Below are positions 37,283 to 45,512 of a stretch of 64,000 bases of DNA, piece by piece (the first letter of the stretch is position 1; every line of letters starts with the position of its first letter). A program made the position numbers and the translations under genes. The DNA is from Teredinibacter waterburyi (GTDB lineage Bacteria > Pseudomonadota > Gammaproteobacteria > Pseudomonadales > Cellvibrionaceae), in the NCBI RefSeq assembly GCF_001922985.1, contig NZ_MRUH01000165.1:62001-126000 (forward strand), in the 5' to 3' direction. A model generated the notes under the pieces. It was not told the DNA's origin, made no database searches, and saw only the letters and a list, made by a program, of their open reading frames with translations.

Positions 37283-39192
37283 AACAACAACCCCTCGAAT
37301 TCGCCCTCAATGCGGCCCTTAATGGGGCTGCTAAGACTACTGTCAACCGAGCCCAGAGTTTGCAACCTCGCGATCATTGGCGGCACCTCTTCACGATCAA
37401 TTCGAACATCAAGTAAGGTTGGGCCAGCGCGATGGATAATCTTATCGATATCCAATTCATCGAATTGCTCTGGGCTTTGAATAATGTGACTTTCTACACC
37501 AAGTGAGTGGGCTAGTTCAGCAAAATTCACCTTGGGTAGATCAAATGCAATGGGCTCTGCTTTCGCTAAACGCTGCCCGTGCATCACCATGCCGTAGACG
37601 CTATCATTTAAAATTACATAGATAACCGATAAGCCTTCACGAGCAGCAACTGTAATTTCTTGTCCACTCATCAAATAAGAGCCATCACCAGTAATGCACA
37701 CCACAGGGCACTTCGGATTTGCACGCGCAATACCAACCGCGGCGCCTATAGCCCACCCCATCGGCGCAAAGTTCATCGTTACCCGCAACCAATTGTCGAC
37801 CTTTGAACGGCCGTCTTGGGAACTTCGTCCCTGCCGCGCCAAACAATTATCCAAGCGTCGTGAACAATTTCTTGTTAAATAATGGGGTGCCCACATCATG
37901 CTGTTACCCGCATCGACAACAAACCGCGTGGACCGAGGAAATTTTTCGGAGAGTTCTCGCATCAAACGTTGTGGTTTTATTGGCACTGAATCTGAGTAAT
38001 ATTTATCTATATCATCGAGCACTACATTTGGATTTAGACCGGTGTGAAGCTTGTCGGCACTGCCCTTAATGTTTTCGCACGAAGGTTTAATCCGCGCCAA
38101 TATGCCTCGACAAATAAGTTTAATACTGCCAAAAACATGCAGCTTGGCCATCGGGGTTTGTAATATATTTTCGGGATTACTGTCGACGTGAATCAACTCG
38201 TTATTCATCAACGAATCACACCACCCCGCGCTTGTAAACTCACCAAAATCTGTTCCAAACGCAACGATGGTTGAGGTGTGATAGCGCAAGGTTAGCGCTG
38301 CGCTTACATGGCCGCCAAGACCAAATACGCCGCGATAACCGCTATGGCGTACATTCAACAAACCTTTTGCATCGGGCGTTGTTACAAACTTCGCGCCACA
38401 CAAAGAGGCTACCTCAAGAATATCTTCAATTGCGTCGTTGCAGCCCTTGCCGATTAAAAATAATGGGCTGTGTTCAGTTGGTAATGCGGACTCAACTGAC
38501 AAGGCTTGCGGCTTTAGGGCGTCCGCCAATTGTTCTATTGCGCGCTCGTCAGTTTGTTGTCCCAATGCCTCAATTTGCATTTTTAGGTTAGCGCCCAAAC
38601 GTTTTGAGGCAACGACACTGCGAAGAATATCGACGGGTATCGAAAGGTGAACAGGCCCCTGAGGATGCTGATGCGCACGCAACAGCGCTTGAGTAAGTTT
38701 CGTTTCAAGTTGGTTAACATGGGAAACGAGCGTGTTATAACGCGTACAATGCCTAAACATGCCAATAATATTCACACCGGTGCAAGCGGATTCTTGTAAG
38801 GCGCCACGGCCGAACTGGGTGATTGCTGGCTGGCCGGTAATGACAAGCATGGGAATATTATTATCGTAGGCGCAGGCGACACCGGTAATTAGATTAGTCG
38901 CACCTGGCCCTGACGTTGCAATGCAAACGCCGATCTTTCCTGACTCGCGCTGATAGCCGTCGGCCATACTCGCAGCAGCGGACTCATGGCAAGCTGATAC
39001 CGCCTGTAGCCCTCCACTTCTAGCACTTTTTGCCAGCGCATTGTATACAGGCTCTACCGCTCCTCCCGGCACACCAAAAATATACCCCACGCCTAACTGC
39101 TCCAAATACTCAATAATTAGTTCCGCGGCATCTCCTAACGGCGCCCGGCTTGCGGCTTGGTAAGTGTTAATCTTTGCAATCGTACTACTCAC
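37279..39192 (-). CDS. Acetolactate-synthase-like ThDP-dependent enzyme
   Basis: 637 residues with the three-domain acetolactate synthase/oxalyl-CoA decarboxylase layout. The N-terminal PYR domain has IFGVPGGAVEPVYNAL and the activating Glu in ACHESAAASMADGYQR near 67-83. The central domain follows. The C-terminal PP domain has the ThDP motif GDGSYLMSGQ...ILNDSVYGM near 515-550. It is longer than usual because of an insert holding CSRRLDNC and a polar stretch just before the PP domain (about 460-490), and a 20-residue C-terminal tail. It probably decarboxylates a 2-oxoacid and joins it to an acceptor; substrates are unknown. The start is GTG at 39192, with GGGAG six bases before. First gene of the four-gene cluster. 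Confidence 0.85.
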   Translation of the reverse strand: MSSTIAKINTYQAASRAPLGDAAELIIEYLEQLGVGYIFGVPGGAVEPVYNALAKSARSGGLQAVSACHESAAASMADGYQRESGKIGVCIATSGPGATNLITGVACAYDNNIPMLVITGQPAITQFGRGALQESACTGVNIIGMFRHCTRYNTLVSHVNQLETKLTQALLRAHQHPQGPVHLSIPVDILRSVVASKRLGANLKMQIEALGQQTDERAIEQLADALKPQALSVESALPTEHSPLFLIGKGCNDAIEDILEVASLCGAKFVTTPDAKGLLNVRHSGYRGVFGLGGHVSAALTLRYHTSTIVAFGTDFGEFTSAGWCDSLMNNELIHVDSNPENILQTPMAKLHVFGSIKLICRGILARIKPSCENIKGSADKLHTGLNPNVVLDDIDKYYSDSVPIKPQRLMRELSEKFPRSTRFVVDAGNSMMWAPHYLTRNCSRRLDNCLARQGRSSQDGRSKVDNWLRVTMNFAPMGWAIGAAVGIARANPKCPVVCITGDGSYLMSGQEITVAAREGLSVIYVILNDSVYGMVMHGQRLAKAEPIAFDLPKVNFAELAHSLGVESHIIQSPEQFDELDIDKIIHRAGPTLLDVRIDREEVPPMIARLQTLGSVDSSLSSPIKGRIEGEFEGLLL

Positions 39193-39715
39193 AGTTTACT
39201 CCCGATTTTAAAGCTATATTTACAGTTCACCTTCAGCGGCCAACGCCGAAACATCCTGTAATAAAATCCATGAGAGAAGTGTGTAACTACCTAAAAAGAG
39301 GTGTCGAATTTTTATACATCCGTTGAATTTGACGCCACTATTGCGGTCGATTTTTAGCATAAAAATCAGCCACTGCAAGTGTTCATTTTTCGGACTTACA
39401 AATTTAGATTCAAAACGCCTGCCAACAATGGCAACTAAGTCATTGTTATTGAAAGGTTTTCTCTTAATAAAATGATGTGTGACTCGGATCACAATTAAGC
39501 AACCCCTAAAGTAATTATTCGCGCCACCAAAATAATTAGCGCGCCGGACGGCGAGATGGCAGTTTTTTTGCGGAATAAATAATTTTCGATACTCGGCACA
39601 AATTTACGGCCCTAAACCTTAATCGGGTAAGATAAGTGTGCGAGATTTGCGCTGACAACCAACCAACGGACGAGGGTAGACTCGTGCACCGGAGAAAACA
39701 AAAATGTTCAGAAGA
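39193..39715. other. 523-bp gap upstream of the ThDP cluster
   Basis: The region lies between the start of the ThDP cluster and the end of the TonB receptor gene, all leftward. It carries a CRP-type palindrome at 39478-39493. A 90-codon leftward frame (39220-39492) starts inside that palindrome, has no ribosome binding site, and resembles no protein I know; I do not call it. I looked for a ThDP riboswitch core and did not find one. If the palindrome activates a promoter near 39444, a leader of about 250 bases would result. Confidence 0.4.
39478..39493. promoter_or_regulatory. Perfect CRP/Vfr-type binding site
   Basis: TGTGA-CTCGGA-TCACA matches the CRP consensus half-sites exactly with the correct 6-bp spacer. 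The nearest downstream gene on the minus strand is the ThDP enzyme, 286 bases away. The site predicts cAMP-dependent control of the ThDP/citrate-synthase-like cluster. No crp gene is in the window. Confidence 0.6.
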
Positions 39716-41848
39716 TCAAAATGTAGCGTAATTTAACTCGAGCCAAACACTGCGTCCTTCGAGGGGATAGTCTTGAATAATACTATCTGTACTGGGCTCT
39801 CTGGCATCGCGGTCAAAGCTATTTTTAACTTTAATCGAAACGCCTAGACCAGGCAGAAGATTTTTTTTGCTGAGATTGAAGTCGAGTCGACTGTAATCGC
39901 TAATTGCAGAGCGTGTATCGGTAACAGCACGCTCACGATCCATTATTTTATTTAAGTGAGCGTTTAACGACCACTCGCTACGGAAGCGCCAATTGGCAAT
40001 CAAGGTTAGCTGTTTTCCGGGAGCATCACTTATTGCCTCACGCGTCTCGGTATCTTTCGATTTCTGCCAAGCAGCATTCACCGCTAGGTTAAACCTCTTA
40101 TGGGGTTGCCAAATTAATTCCCACTCCAAGCCATGCCCCTGTTGGTCGCGCGCATTTTCAGCTACGGCACCACCGGCTCCTGGAACAAACTCGATTAAAT
40201 TTTGCGCTTTGTAATAGTAGAGGTTAAGCCGAGTTTTAACATTGTCTAGTGGTCTGTAATCAAACAAAAGTTCGCTGGTATCAATGGTCTCAGGCTGCAG
40301 TTCAGAATTACCGATGGCAGCAGGGTTATTAATAAAAGAGAGCTCGCCAAACGAAGGGGCGCGAAAGGCGCTACCGTACATAACTTTACTGGTAAGCCGG
40401 TCAGTCGTATTCCAAACCAAGGCCAAACGCGGATTAAGAGTCGACCCAAAGTCTGAATAATTATCTAAACGAACACCCGCCGTAACCATAATTTCCGCCG
40501 CTAGACTCCATTCATCCTGCAGCATTACGTGGTGAATATCACGCTCAGAATCCGCCAGAAAAACAAACTCCGTGTCGGAGATGTCAGTCAGTGTTCCACT
40601 AACTGTATCTTCACTACCATCAAGAATCCCAGGGCCAAAGTTTTTTAACTCCGTACTGGAAAAGCGCTGTTTTTTATAGCCAACCGCAATGCGAATGGAA
40701 TGGTCTTTAAGTTGATCAAACTGCGCTTGCCACTCAATAGCTTGATCCCGACTTAACCCGCCTGGCTTACCTATTACCCCGTCGGTAAACACTGGCGTTG
40801 CTGTCGGATTAATAAAATCGATATTGCCATCGCTGCCAATTGGCACTCGGCTACCTGCGGGTAGTAGCGTCAAGTTTGACTCTACGTCGTTATAAAAATA
40901 ATTAAACTTAAGCTGCTGAGACCAACCCAATACCACCGGCAGATCGTAACTTACGCCCAGCGACGAAATTTTAAATTGCTCTTTCGAACTAGGATCCAAG
41001 GCTTGTGCGCCGCCGACACCATTACCGGTGTCGTCTGAGCGCCAATGCCATAGATTAAAGTTCCAATTATCGTTGCGTGCACCTAAGTGGATATCGAACA
41101 CCCTGTAATCAGACGCGAGGGCCGCAGGCGCCAAAGATGCCGATGTCGCAAAAATATCGTCAAGGGTTGTTTGTAAATCGGAATCGACAACCCTCGATGA
41201 GTCACCGTCACTTTCCATATAATTCAAGTTTGCACTCAACTGCCAAGCGGACAAAACTTTAGTCCCTGTAACCCAAAAATCTCTAGAACCAAACGAGCCG
41301 GTACGCATGCCTGCCTCAAAGCCAACCGCGGATTCTCCAGCCTTGGTAATAACATTGATAACGCCAGAGAATGCATCAGAGCCGTAGAGAGCCGAACCTG
41401 GCCCACGAATCACTTCAATTTTTGCGATAGCGCTCGTCGGCAAACGTAATTGATAAGGACGACCGCCCTGAGCGCTCCACTTAACCGGATTGCCGTCAAG
41501 CAGTAACTGTACGTGTGGATTAAAACCTGTGTGAATACCGCGCAGTGAATAAACGGCATCGAGGCGATTAAGCGATGACAAAGACACATGTAAGCCGGGA
41601 ACGGTTTCTAGAACTTCGTCAAGGGTTCGTGCGCCAAGCATCGCTATGTCGGCCGCCGTTATCACCGACGCAACCGACGGCGCAGCTTGTAAGGTTTTAG
41701 GGGTTCCTGTGGCGAGGTCCAATTGAATATTGGCCAAATCTTCAAGAGATAACGAAAACAAACTCGGCTGTTCGGCAACTACGCGGCTAGAAACAAGGCC
41801 CGCAAGCATCGCCCCAGCGACCATACAGAATAGCTTTTTAGTTATCAT
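39716..41848 (-). CDS. TonB-dependent outer-membrane receptor
   Basis: Outer-membrane active transporter, 710 residues from ATG 41848 (GAGAAG just before); a GTG two codons earlier is less likely. A signal peptide of about 25 residues ends near VVA/EQP. The plug domain (about 45-155) includes DLATGTPKTLQAAPSVASVI, YSLRGIH and VEVIRGPGSALYGSDAFSG-type sequence. A 22-strand barrel follows and ends LELNYATF with the terminal Phe recognised by BAM. It overlaps the stop of the upstream hybrid kinase by a few bases, so both are made from one transcript. The ligand is unknown. The plug resembles receptors of the BtuB/Cir-like group more than the long SusC type. Confidence 0.9.
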   Translation of the reverse strand: MITKKLFCMVAGAMLAGLVSSRVVAEQPSLFSLSLEDLANIQLDLATGTPKTLQAAPSVASVITAADIAMLGARTLDEVLETVPGLHVSLSSLNRLDAVYSLRGIHTGFNPHVQLLLDGNPVKWSAQGGRPYQLRLPTSAIAKIEVIRGPGSALYGSDAFSGVINVITKAGESAVGFEAGMRTGSFGSRDFWVTGTKVLSAWQLSANLNYMESDGDSSRVVDSDLQTTLDDIFATSASLAPAALASDYRVFDIHLGARNDNWNFNLWHWRSDDTGNGVGGAQALDPSSKEQFKISSLGVSYDLPVVLGWSQQLKFNYFYNDVESNLTLLPAGSRVPIGSDGNIDFINPTATPVFTDGVIGKPGGLSRDQAIEWQAQFDQLKDHSIRIAVGYKKQRFSSTELKNFGPGILDGSEDTVSGTLTDISDTEFVFLADSERDIHHVMLQDEWSLAAEIMVTAGVRLDNYSDFGSTLNPRLALVWNTTDRLTSKVMYGSAFRAPSFGELSFINNPAAIGNSELQPETIDTSELLFDYRPLDNVKTRLNLYYYKAQNLIEFVPGAGGAVAENARDQQGHGLEWELIWQPHKRFNLAVNAAWQKSKDTETREAISDAPGKQLTLIANWRFRSEWSLNAHLNKIMDRERAVTDTRSAISDYSRLDFNLSKKNLLPGLGVSIKVKNSFDRDAREPSTDSIIQDYPLEGRSVWLELNYATF

Positions 41849-41850
41849 AA

Positions 41851-44199
41851 TCACTTCTCAGATGGTTTGTGTGTTGCTCCCTCTGCGGACATGATTTTTT
41901 CGACCGCTAACTTTAAGGTCGTTATTGCCACTGGCTTGGCTAAAAAGTCATCGGCACCGTATTCTTGACTGCGTACTCGATCATCGAGTACAGAGGCAAT
42001 AATGATAGGTGTTTTAGACAAGGCAGTATTTTCCTTAATTTTTTTAAACAATTCCCATCCGTGCATATCGGGCAGAAGTAAATCTAGGGTTATTAGATCG
42101 GGGTTCTCAAGCAGAGCCAGGCGCATACCTTCATCTGCCGTCGCCGCTGTAAACACTTGATAATTTTCTTTGCGCAGTGTCCGCGCCATTATATTTAGAA
42201 ATTCAAGATCATCATCAATTAAGAGTAATCGTGCGCTGCGTTCGTTGCCGACCCCCTCAAGCTCTACAAAATCGAGTGTGGCATCGTCAAGATCAGTGTA
42301 GTTGACGATGTCACTAATTTCCTCTTTAACCTGAATAATGGGTAAAGGGATAGAAATATAGAAACTAGAGCCACGTCCAAACTCACTTTTTACCGATATC
42401 GCTCCGCCCATCAACTCGGCAAACTGCTTGGCTATTGCTAGCCCCAAGCCAGTACCTTGGTATTTTCGTGTCGGAGAACTATCCGCCTGGGTAAAACGAT
42501 TGAACACGTTACCAAGCTGCTCGGGCGGAATACCGACACCAGTATCTGTAACTTCAATGTATATTTGCGTCGGCTGATGCTCCGCAGTAACCGAAATGGT
42601 GCCCTGTTCGGTAAACTTACAAGCATTGGCTAACAAGTTTAAGAGTATATGTAGAAGCTTTTCGGGGTCGGCCTTTGGCAAGGCTTCACCATCAACGGTG
42701 GCAACCTTAAGCTTTAATTGTTTTTCGGAAATTTGCGGCCTCACACCACTTAAGGCCTCTTCAACGAGAAGGCTGAGCCTGACAGGTGTTAAATGTAATT
42801 CCATTCGGCCAGATTCAATTTTGGCCAAATCTAGAGAGCCATTGATAAGCTTTAGTAGGCGCTGGCTATTATTAATGACACGGCCAAGATCATGCGAATG
42901 ATGCTCAAGACCTTCGAACTTCAAATCTTCCATTACAACATCGGTGTAACCGATAATCGCTTGCAATGGCGTACGTAGCTCGTGGCTCATAGTCGACAAA
43001 AATTCGCTTTTCGCGCGATTGGCATTTTCTGCACGAATTTTGGCAATTGCCAAGCGGTCACGCGCTAATTTCAACTCCTCGCCTCGCAGCGACAAATGTT
43101 CATTATCACGCTTTTTGTTGATATACGCCCAAACCGCTACAGAAACCAAAACCAATACCAGCAGTAGTAAAACAACAAGATTAATGAGTGCGAAGTTCTG
43201 GGTCGCGATGGTCTCGCCCATTTCGCTCATTCGCTGTTGCTGCAGAGACAAGGTTGAATTCAATTGGTCTAATTGATTTTCTCTATTTTGAATTTGCGCG
43301 GCTATCTCGTCGAGCTGTGTCTGGCGCAAATTCAATTCTTTAGTTTGTTGCTCACCGGCCTGTTGCAATAAAATCCGCTCTCTATTGGTGGCCTCTAAGC
43401 GTTCTTTTTGTTGGGCTATGGCGACTTGCTGGTCACTAATAAGTTTATTGCTGGCATCGATATTGTTCTGCAGGTTACGCAGGTTTTTAGCCAAATCGGT
43501 ATTGTTTCGTTTGAGCTTATCGATATTTACTTCAAACGCTCGCAGACTTAATTCACGCTCCTGTAACTGTTTTTGCATGACGACAAGTGACGCTTGTCCA
43601 TCACGAAATAATCTCGCCACATCGATTTCACTGCCGCCATTCAAGATAATTTCAGTGTTTATCGTTAAACCGTGGTTTAGCAGGTTGGCCTTGTTAATTT
43701 CAAATCGCATCCGGCTATCGCCAGTGGTGTATAAATTTATCATCACTAACTGCTTGTTTTTCTGCTCGGTAGAAACTAACAGTATAGGCCTAGCCCCAAT
43801 CGCATCGTATATCGTAAAAATATCGGCATTATGCTCAGGCCCAAGCAGTAATAATTGATAGCGGCTAATATCGCGAGGATCGCTAAAAATATCGACTTGA
43901 ATAGGTGAATTGTCTAGTTTGGCTCCGCCAAAGTGCGACGCTATTTTATTTGCCAGCTCGAGATCTTCTGGGTCGAAGATACCAATGGAAATGGCGCTAA
44001 ACTGTTCCTGATCAGGCCAAGAAACATGTTTAATAAAATTATAGAGATAGGATGCAATTAGCTCGTCGTGACTGAGGGACTGAGCAGCGCCAGACGACTG
44101 AGCGATAACGGGTAATTGAGCTGGAGAGAGCGCGTGTACCGTAGAATAGGTAAAAAGCAACCCGAGGAAAGACAATATAATACATCGAGCAAGATTCAT
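41851..44199 (-). CDS. Hybrid histidine kinase with N-terminal periplasmic YfiR domain
   Basis: 782 residues from ATG 44199, where AGAAG precedes MNLARCIILSFLGLLF, a clear signal peptide. The frame is open to 44286. Residues about 45-210 match the YfiR/DUF4154 domain (YLYNFIKHVSWPDQ; SLVVMQK), normally a small separate periplasmic protein. A long coiled coil (210-335) and one transmembrane segment (about 338-360) follow. HisKA has H406 in MSHELRTPLQAI, and the HATPase domain has NLLANACKFT and GTGLGLAIAKQF. A C-terminal receiver (about 660-775) has Asp in ITLDLLLPDMHGW. It overlaps the TonB receptor gene, so sensing is probably tied to that receptor's ligand or to the envelope. Confidence 0.88.
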   Translation of the reverse strand: MNLARCIILSFLGLLFTYSTVHALSPAQLPVIAQSSGAAQSLSHDELIASYLYNFIKHVSWPDQEQFSAISIGIFDPEDLELANKIASHFGGAKLDNSPIQVDIFSDPRDISRYQLLLLGPEHNADIFTIYDAIGARPILLVSTEQKNKQLVMINLYTTGDSRMRFEINKANLLNHGLTINTEIILNGGSEIDVARLFRDGQASLVVMQKQLQERELSLRAFEVNIDKLKRNNTDLAKNLRNLQNNIDASNKLISDQQVAIAQQKERLEATNRERILLQQAGEQQTKELNLRQTQLDEIAAQIQNRENQLDQLNSTLSLQQQRMSEMGETIATQNFALINLVVLLLLVLVLVSVAVWAYINKKRDNEHLSLRGEELKLARDRLAIAKIRAENANRAKSEFLSTMSHELRTPLQAIIGYTDVVMEDLKFEGLEHHSHDLGRVINNSQRLLKLINGSLDLAKIESGRMELHLTPVRLSLLVEEALSGVRPQISEKQLKLKVATVDGEALPKADPEKLLHILLNLLANACKFTEQGTISVTAEHQPTQIYIEVTDTGVGIPPEQLGNVFNRFTQADSSPTRKYQGTGLGLAIAKQFAELMGGAISVKSEFGRGSSFYISIPLPIIQVKEEISDIVNYTDLDDATLDFVELEGVGNERSARLLLIDDDLEFLNIMARTLRKENYQVFTAATADEGMRLALLENPDLITLDLLLPDMHGWELFKKIKENTALSKTPIIIASVLDDRVRSQEYGADDFLAKPVAITTLKLAVEKIMSAEGATHKPSEK

Positions 44200-44219
44200 T
44201 GCTCTTCTAGACAGAGTTT

Positions 44220-44246
44220 TTGCAAACTGAACTCTTGCAAACTGAA
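44220..44246 (-). repeat. 12-base direct repeat upstream of the hybrid kinase
   Basis: TTGCAAACTGAA occurs at 44220-44231 and again at 44235-44246, a 15-base period, 20-45 bases upstream of the chosen start. It could be a tandem regulator site, or a coding repeat (QFAxxQFA) if translation starts earlier at 44286. Confidence 0.35.
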
Positions 44247-44412
44247 TGGCCATTTGGTGCAAAATAATTCGCATGGTTGCATACATTCTTGGCGCTAACG
44301 TGTGAGTGTATTTTTATTCTTGTCACAACGAACAGGTCGATTATGCACTACCCAAACCACACCAGCAAGAAACGACAAAAACCAGCCTCTTAGAGTATAT
44401 TTATATGTATAC

Positions 44413-45129
44413 CTAGTGGTGGTGCGGCGCCATTGCCGCGTCCATTTGGATTATACCCATCATAGCTAACAACTGTTGTAGAACAGGAAGAAGCGTGTAA
44501 ATACCGTAAGCGATAAAGGCGAAAGCAAAGCTCCACTTAATAATCTTTTTTGCCAACCATCGGCGTACGCTTGTTGCGGCCACAGCGCCTAACAATACCG
44601 CCGGTATCGTACCTAAACCAAAAGCCAGCATCACTGTAGCGCCGTTGAATGGCGTTACCTGTGTTGCAGCATATACCAATACCGAATACACCAACCCGCA
44701 CGGCAACCACCCCCAAATAGTGCCGAATAAAAATGCCGCTGGAATCGTTTTTACCGGCATTAACCGTTTGCCGAGGGGCGACAAGTATTGCCACAATTTA
44801 CTACCAGCGCGCTCCAGCAAAAATATCCAACGAGTCCAGCCCGCCAGATAAAACCCCATAGCAATGAGCACTAACCCAGACAAAATACGCAAAATTGGCA
44901 GCGGGGTTAGATCTTGGACATGACCGCTGGCAAAAGCCGCTATTGCCCCCATAACGGCGTAACTTGTGATGCGGCCTATATTGTAGCTGAGTAAAATCAC
45001 CATCCGCCGCGCGGAGGAATCTGAATCAATACCAAATGCGAGTGCCGCAGCAACGCCGCCACACATACCCAAGCAGTGACCCGCGCCCATTACCCCTAAA
45101 ACGAATGCGGTAATAATAATATCTATCAT
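44413..45129 (-). CDS. DsbD_2/UreH-type membrane protein of the cbb3 gene cluster
   Basis: 238 residues with six transmembrane segments. GVMGAGHCLGMCGGVAAAL near 12-30 carries the His and paired Cys typical of the sulfite-exporter/UreH (DsbD_2) family. A second block FGTIWGWLPCGLVYSVLVYA near 135-155 has the matching WxPCG. The C-terminus ends in a His-rich MAPHHH. In many proteobacteria this gene follows ccoS, which suggests a role in metal or redox handling for cbb3 oxidase assembly; direct proof is not known to me. Its start overlaps the ccoS stop by four bases. Confidence 0.82.
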   Translation of the reverse strand: MIDIIITAFVLGVMGAGHCLGMCGGVAAALAFGIDSDSSARRMVILLSYNIGRITSYAVMGAIAAFASGHVQDLTPLPILRILSGLVLIAMGFYLAGWTRWIFLLERAGSKLWQYLSPLGKRLMPVKTIPAAFLFGTIWGWLPCGLVYSVLVYAATQVTPFNGATVMLAFGLGTIPAVLLGAVAATSVRRWLAKKIIKWSFAFAFIAYGIYTLLPVLQQLLAMMGIIQMDAAMAPHHH

Positions 45130-45449
45130 GATTTCTGCGGCAACTTCGCGGACGGCGTATCGGCAACAGTATTTCCCATTTCAACTGTTGCTTTAGGATT
45201 ACTCGAATCTGCTGTTGGTTCTAACTTTAAATTACTATCGGCAGCCTTTTGTGGGCCCTTTTGCGCACAGCGTTCTCGTCGAGCGACCTCTTGGGTTGGT
45301 CTCAGGGTCGGCTCATCATCAAATAATATTCGCTTTGCTTCCGTATCTAAGTCGTCAAACTGGCCAGATTTCACTGCCCAGAAAAATATCCGAATTGCGA
45401 TGGCAACGAATACCAATGCAATTGGAATGAGTATAAAGAGACTTTCCAT
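45126..45449 (-). CDS. ccoS: Cytochrome cbb3 oxidase maturation protein CcoS
   Basis: Small single-span membrane protein needed for cofactor insertion into cbb3 oxidase. MESLFILIPIALVFVAIAIRIFFWAVKSGQFDDLD matches CcoS. At 107 residues it is longer than the usual 50-70, owing to a polar C-terminal tail rich in K, T and P (about 50-107). It lies 63 bases after ccoI and overlaps the next gene. Confidence 0.9.
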   Translation of the reverse strand: MESLFILIPIALVFVAIAIRIFFWAVKSGQFDDLDTEAKRILFDDEPTLRPTQEVARRERCAQKGPQKAADSNLKLEPTADSSNPKATVEMGNTVADTPSAKLPQKS

Positions 45450-45512
45450 AGGGTTTTTGCCGTGCTAAAAATTGAAAAAAACTAGCGTTTAGACGTTGAA
45501 AGACGAATTATT

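Noticed and set aside
39193-39480. Possible ThDP riboswitch upstream of the ThDP enzyme
   Set aside because: I read the minus strand for the conserved core and did not find it; ThDP-using enzymes are rarely controlled this way.
39220-39492. 90-codon leftward frame upstream of the ThDP gene
   Set aside because: The start falls inside the CRP-type palindrome, no ribosome binding site is present, and the translation resembles nothing known.
43385-43858. 157-codon rightward frame opposite the hybrid kinase
   Set aside because: It lies antisense to the kinase coiled coil and has biased, leucine/serine-rich composition without a start signal.
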